Origin: Rugalucina vietnamica
Taxonomy: Eukaryota; Mollusca; Bivalvia; Lucinida; Lucinidae
DNA length: 64,000 nt
Direction of reading: 5' to 3'
Assembly: GCA_964017185.1 (NCBI GenBank)
Contig: OZ024869.1
Location: 52,168,761 to 52,232,760, forward strand
The position numbers and the translations under genes are program-made. A model generated the notes under the pieces. It did not search any database and was not told the origin of the DNA. It saw only the letters and a list, made by a program, of their open reading frames with translations. Below are positions 62,678-64,000 of the stretch, one piece after another; position 1 is the first letter of the stretch, and every line of letters starts with the position of its first letter.

Positions 62678-62775
62678 TGATTCCTATTTGGGAGCTAGAA
62701 AAAAAAGTGATGCCCATTTAGGAAACGGTGATTCCTATTTAGGAACATATAATAAGATCTATGATTCCTGAATGG
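62678..62775. repeat. Short GTGATTCCTATTTAGGAA direct repeats
   Basis: Units of the form GTGATTCCTATTTGGGA, GTGATGCCCATTTAGGA, GTGATTCCTATTTAGGA and ATGATTCCTGAATGGGA recur at ~30-base spacing. Confidence 0.6.
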
Positions 62776-62779
62776 GATA

Positions 62780-63540
62780 CAAATAGTTTGTTATGCTTCC
62801 TGTTGAAGAACTTTGTTTACCAGAGCCTCACTGACTTATCTGCCATGTTATTTTCTGAGTACCTTTCTGTATCTCATATCGATCATAGAGATGTTCCACA
62901 TTCAACCTTTTTTCATTTTAATGGCCAGAGTATATTTTAAGTTCAGTTTCACTATCATTTATACAAGTGCGTTCAGTTATTGATATGCCTCTGCCATATT
63001 CAGAAATAAATTGACAACTCTTCTTGCTTTTGAACAATCTTCACTGGCAAGAAATAGACATCTGGATGAATTTGTATATATAATCATTAATGTGTTAAGT
63101 GTGTCTATAAATATTTACTCTGTATATACAACTTCCAGAGTTTGTGATGCTGTTTGCCTTCTTTGATCACATAACATATGGAGCCAAATTATTAACAAAA
63201 AATTCGCTGATATTCGGGTTTCAAAGATACCACAAGGAACCATGGTTAATGGTTTGTAATTTTATTTGTAAATTACGAAAGAATAGCCATTTTTGAACTA
63301 CGGCCGAAAATTTGGTGTCTTTATGATCTCTATTTACAATGTAACACCGCTGATTTTCATTCATTGTACATTTTAGAATTTCATGGTAAAGCGGTTGTTA
63401 CAATATAAAACTAAGCATGTCAGTGTTTTTGCAAGAAAACTAATATTCTACTAGGACGGTTTTATGACCAAAGCTTGCTTATGGGTTCCTTCATGAGGTA
63501 AGCATGTCTTAAAGTACTCTAAAGTCACCCATGACTTTGT
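62780..63540. other. Intergenic, nothing recognised
   Basis: It is AT-rich. I see no coding or repeat family. Confidence 0.4.
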
Positions 63541-63544
63541 ATTC

Positions 63545-64000
63545 TGTCAAAACGTGGGTTGGCATTTCATAATACAGTTTCATGATTGTTTCACCAAGGG
63601 GCTAAGTGGGCTAAATTTATTGTTAAGCAATGACTCATACCTCCTCTTCGTGATATTCAAAACCTCTTCTATAGGGTTTAAGTCATGGAAATTAACATGC
63701 CAGTAAAGGATGTCAAAAACTAGTAGTATTAATACAGCTGTACAAGGCAATATTCTTTGTATTCATCCTTAATCCGCAAAATACATTATTGATACATGTA
63801 TTAGAAGAATGTCTGTCTGTGAATGTCCTGGTGATTCCCTTGACTTAAAGCCTATACAAGAGGATTTAAATATCATGAATATGAGCAGTGAGGCATAGCC
63901 TAAGTATAAATGTTTCTCTGTGAAAGTCCCAGTCCCCTTTGGTATTCTGTGCCAAGAAAACCATGAATTTTATGATGAAATGCCAACCCACGTTTTGGCA
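63545..64000. repeat. Inverted-repeat element reaching the window end
   Basis: TGTCAAAACGTGGGTTGGCA and TTTCATAATACAGTTTCATG (63545-63584) are mirrored by CATGAATTTTATGATGAAA and TGCCAACCCACGTTTTGGCA (63962-64000). The right terminus coincides with or lies past the window edge. Confidence 0.7.

Overview
This is eukaryotic, animal nuclear DNA: AT-rich, with intron-split genes bounded by GT/AG splice sites, non-LTR and LTR retrotransposons, and a dense load of short inverted-repeat elements, satellite-like tandem arrays and simple repeats. The repeat style (elements ending in TATACCCCC hairpins with ~180-bp core repeats, non-LTR families of molluscan type) suggests a bivalve mollusc. That assignment is inference, not proof.

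Three host genes are supported. (1) Minus strand, 17066 to 488 and running off the left edge: the N-terminal 232 codons of the TFIIH helicase XPB/ERCC3 in seven phase-consistent exons; the helicase core lies outside the window. (2) Plus strand, 37642-41342: a complete seven-exon, 324-residue dsRNA-binding protein of the TARBP2/PRKRA/Loquacious family, the Dicer partner, with three dsRBDs. (3) Plus strand, 49124-57382: a four-exon, 1221-residue acidic, low-complexity protein that I do not recognise, with two exon-encoded proline-rich SH3-ligand-like motifs and a basic tail. A possible C2H2-type exon with a frameshift lies in ERCC3 intron 1 (16050-16329).

The most striking element is a young LTR retrotransposon (19053-28127): 2.2-kb LTRs that differ by one substitution and three homopolymer-type indels, a perfect 5-bp target duplication (ATGTT), a tRNA-Leu-type primer site and a polypurine tract. 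Its single 1178-codon frame encodes coiled coil-Gag-zinc knuckle-protease-integrase, but the integrase stops before its third acidic residue and no reverse transcriptase or RNase H is present. Protease is followed directly by integrase, as in Gmr1-type Gypsy elements, so one 3' replacement explains the loss. The frame continues into an unrelated tail with a YTN-type repeat and hydrophobic segments.

Other themes: a hairpin MITE family repeatedly sits at the edges of exons in ERCC3 and the TARBP2-like gene, in both orientations; both genes carry decayed tandem copies of one of their own exons; a TTAA-flanked element precisely splits a non-LTR reverse transcriptase; several TIR or foldback elements (34.3-36.0, 36.3-37.0, 52.2-53.1, 53.8-54.5, 58.2-58.7, 60.1-62.0 kb) have unusual internal architecture.

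Layout: 0-17 kb ERCC3 5' half with repeat-filled introns; 17-19 kb non-LTR remnants; 19-28 kb LTR element; 28-33 kb non-LTR remnants; 33-37 kb TIR/foldback elements; 37.6-43.7 kb TARBP2-like gene; 44-48.7 kb repeats; 49-57.4 kb unknown gene; 57.4-64 kb repeats without recognised genes.
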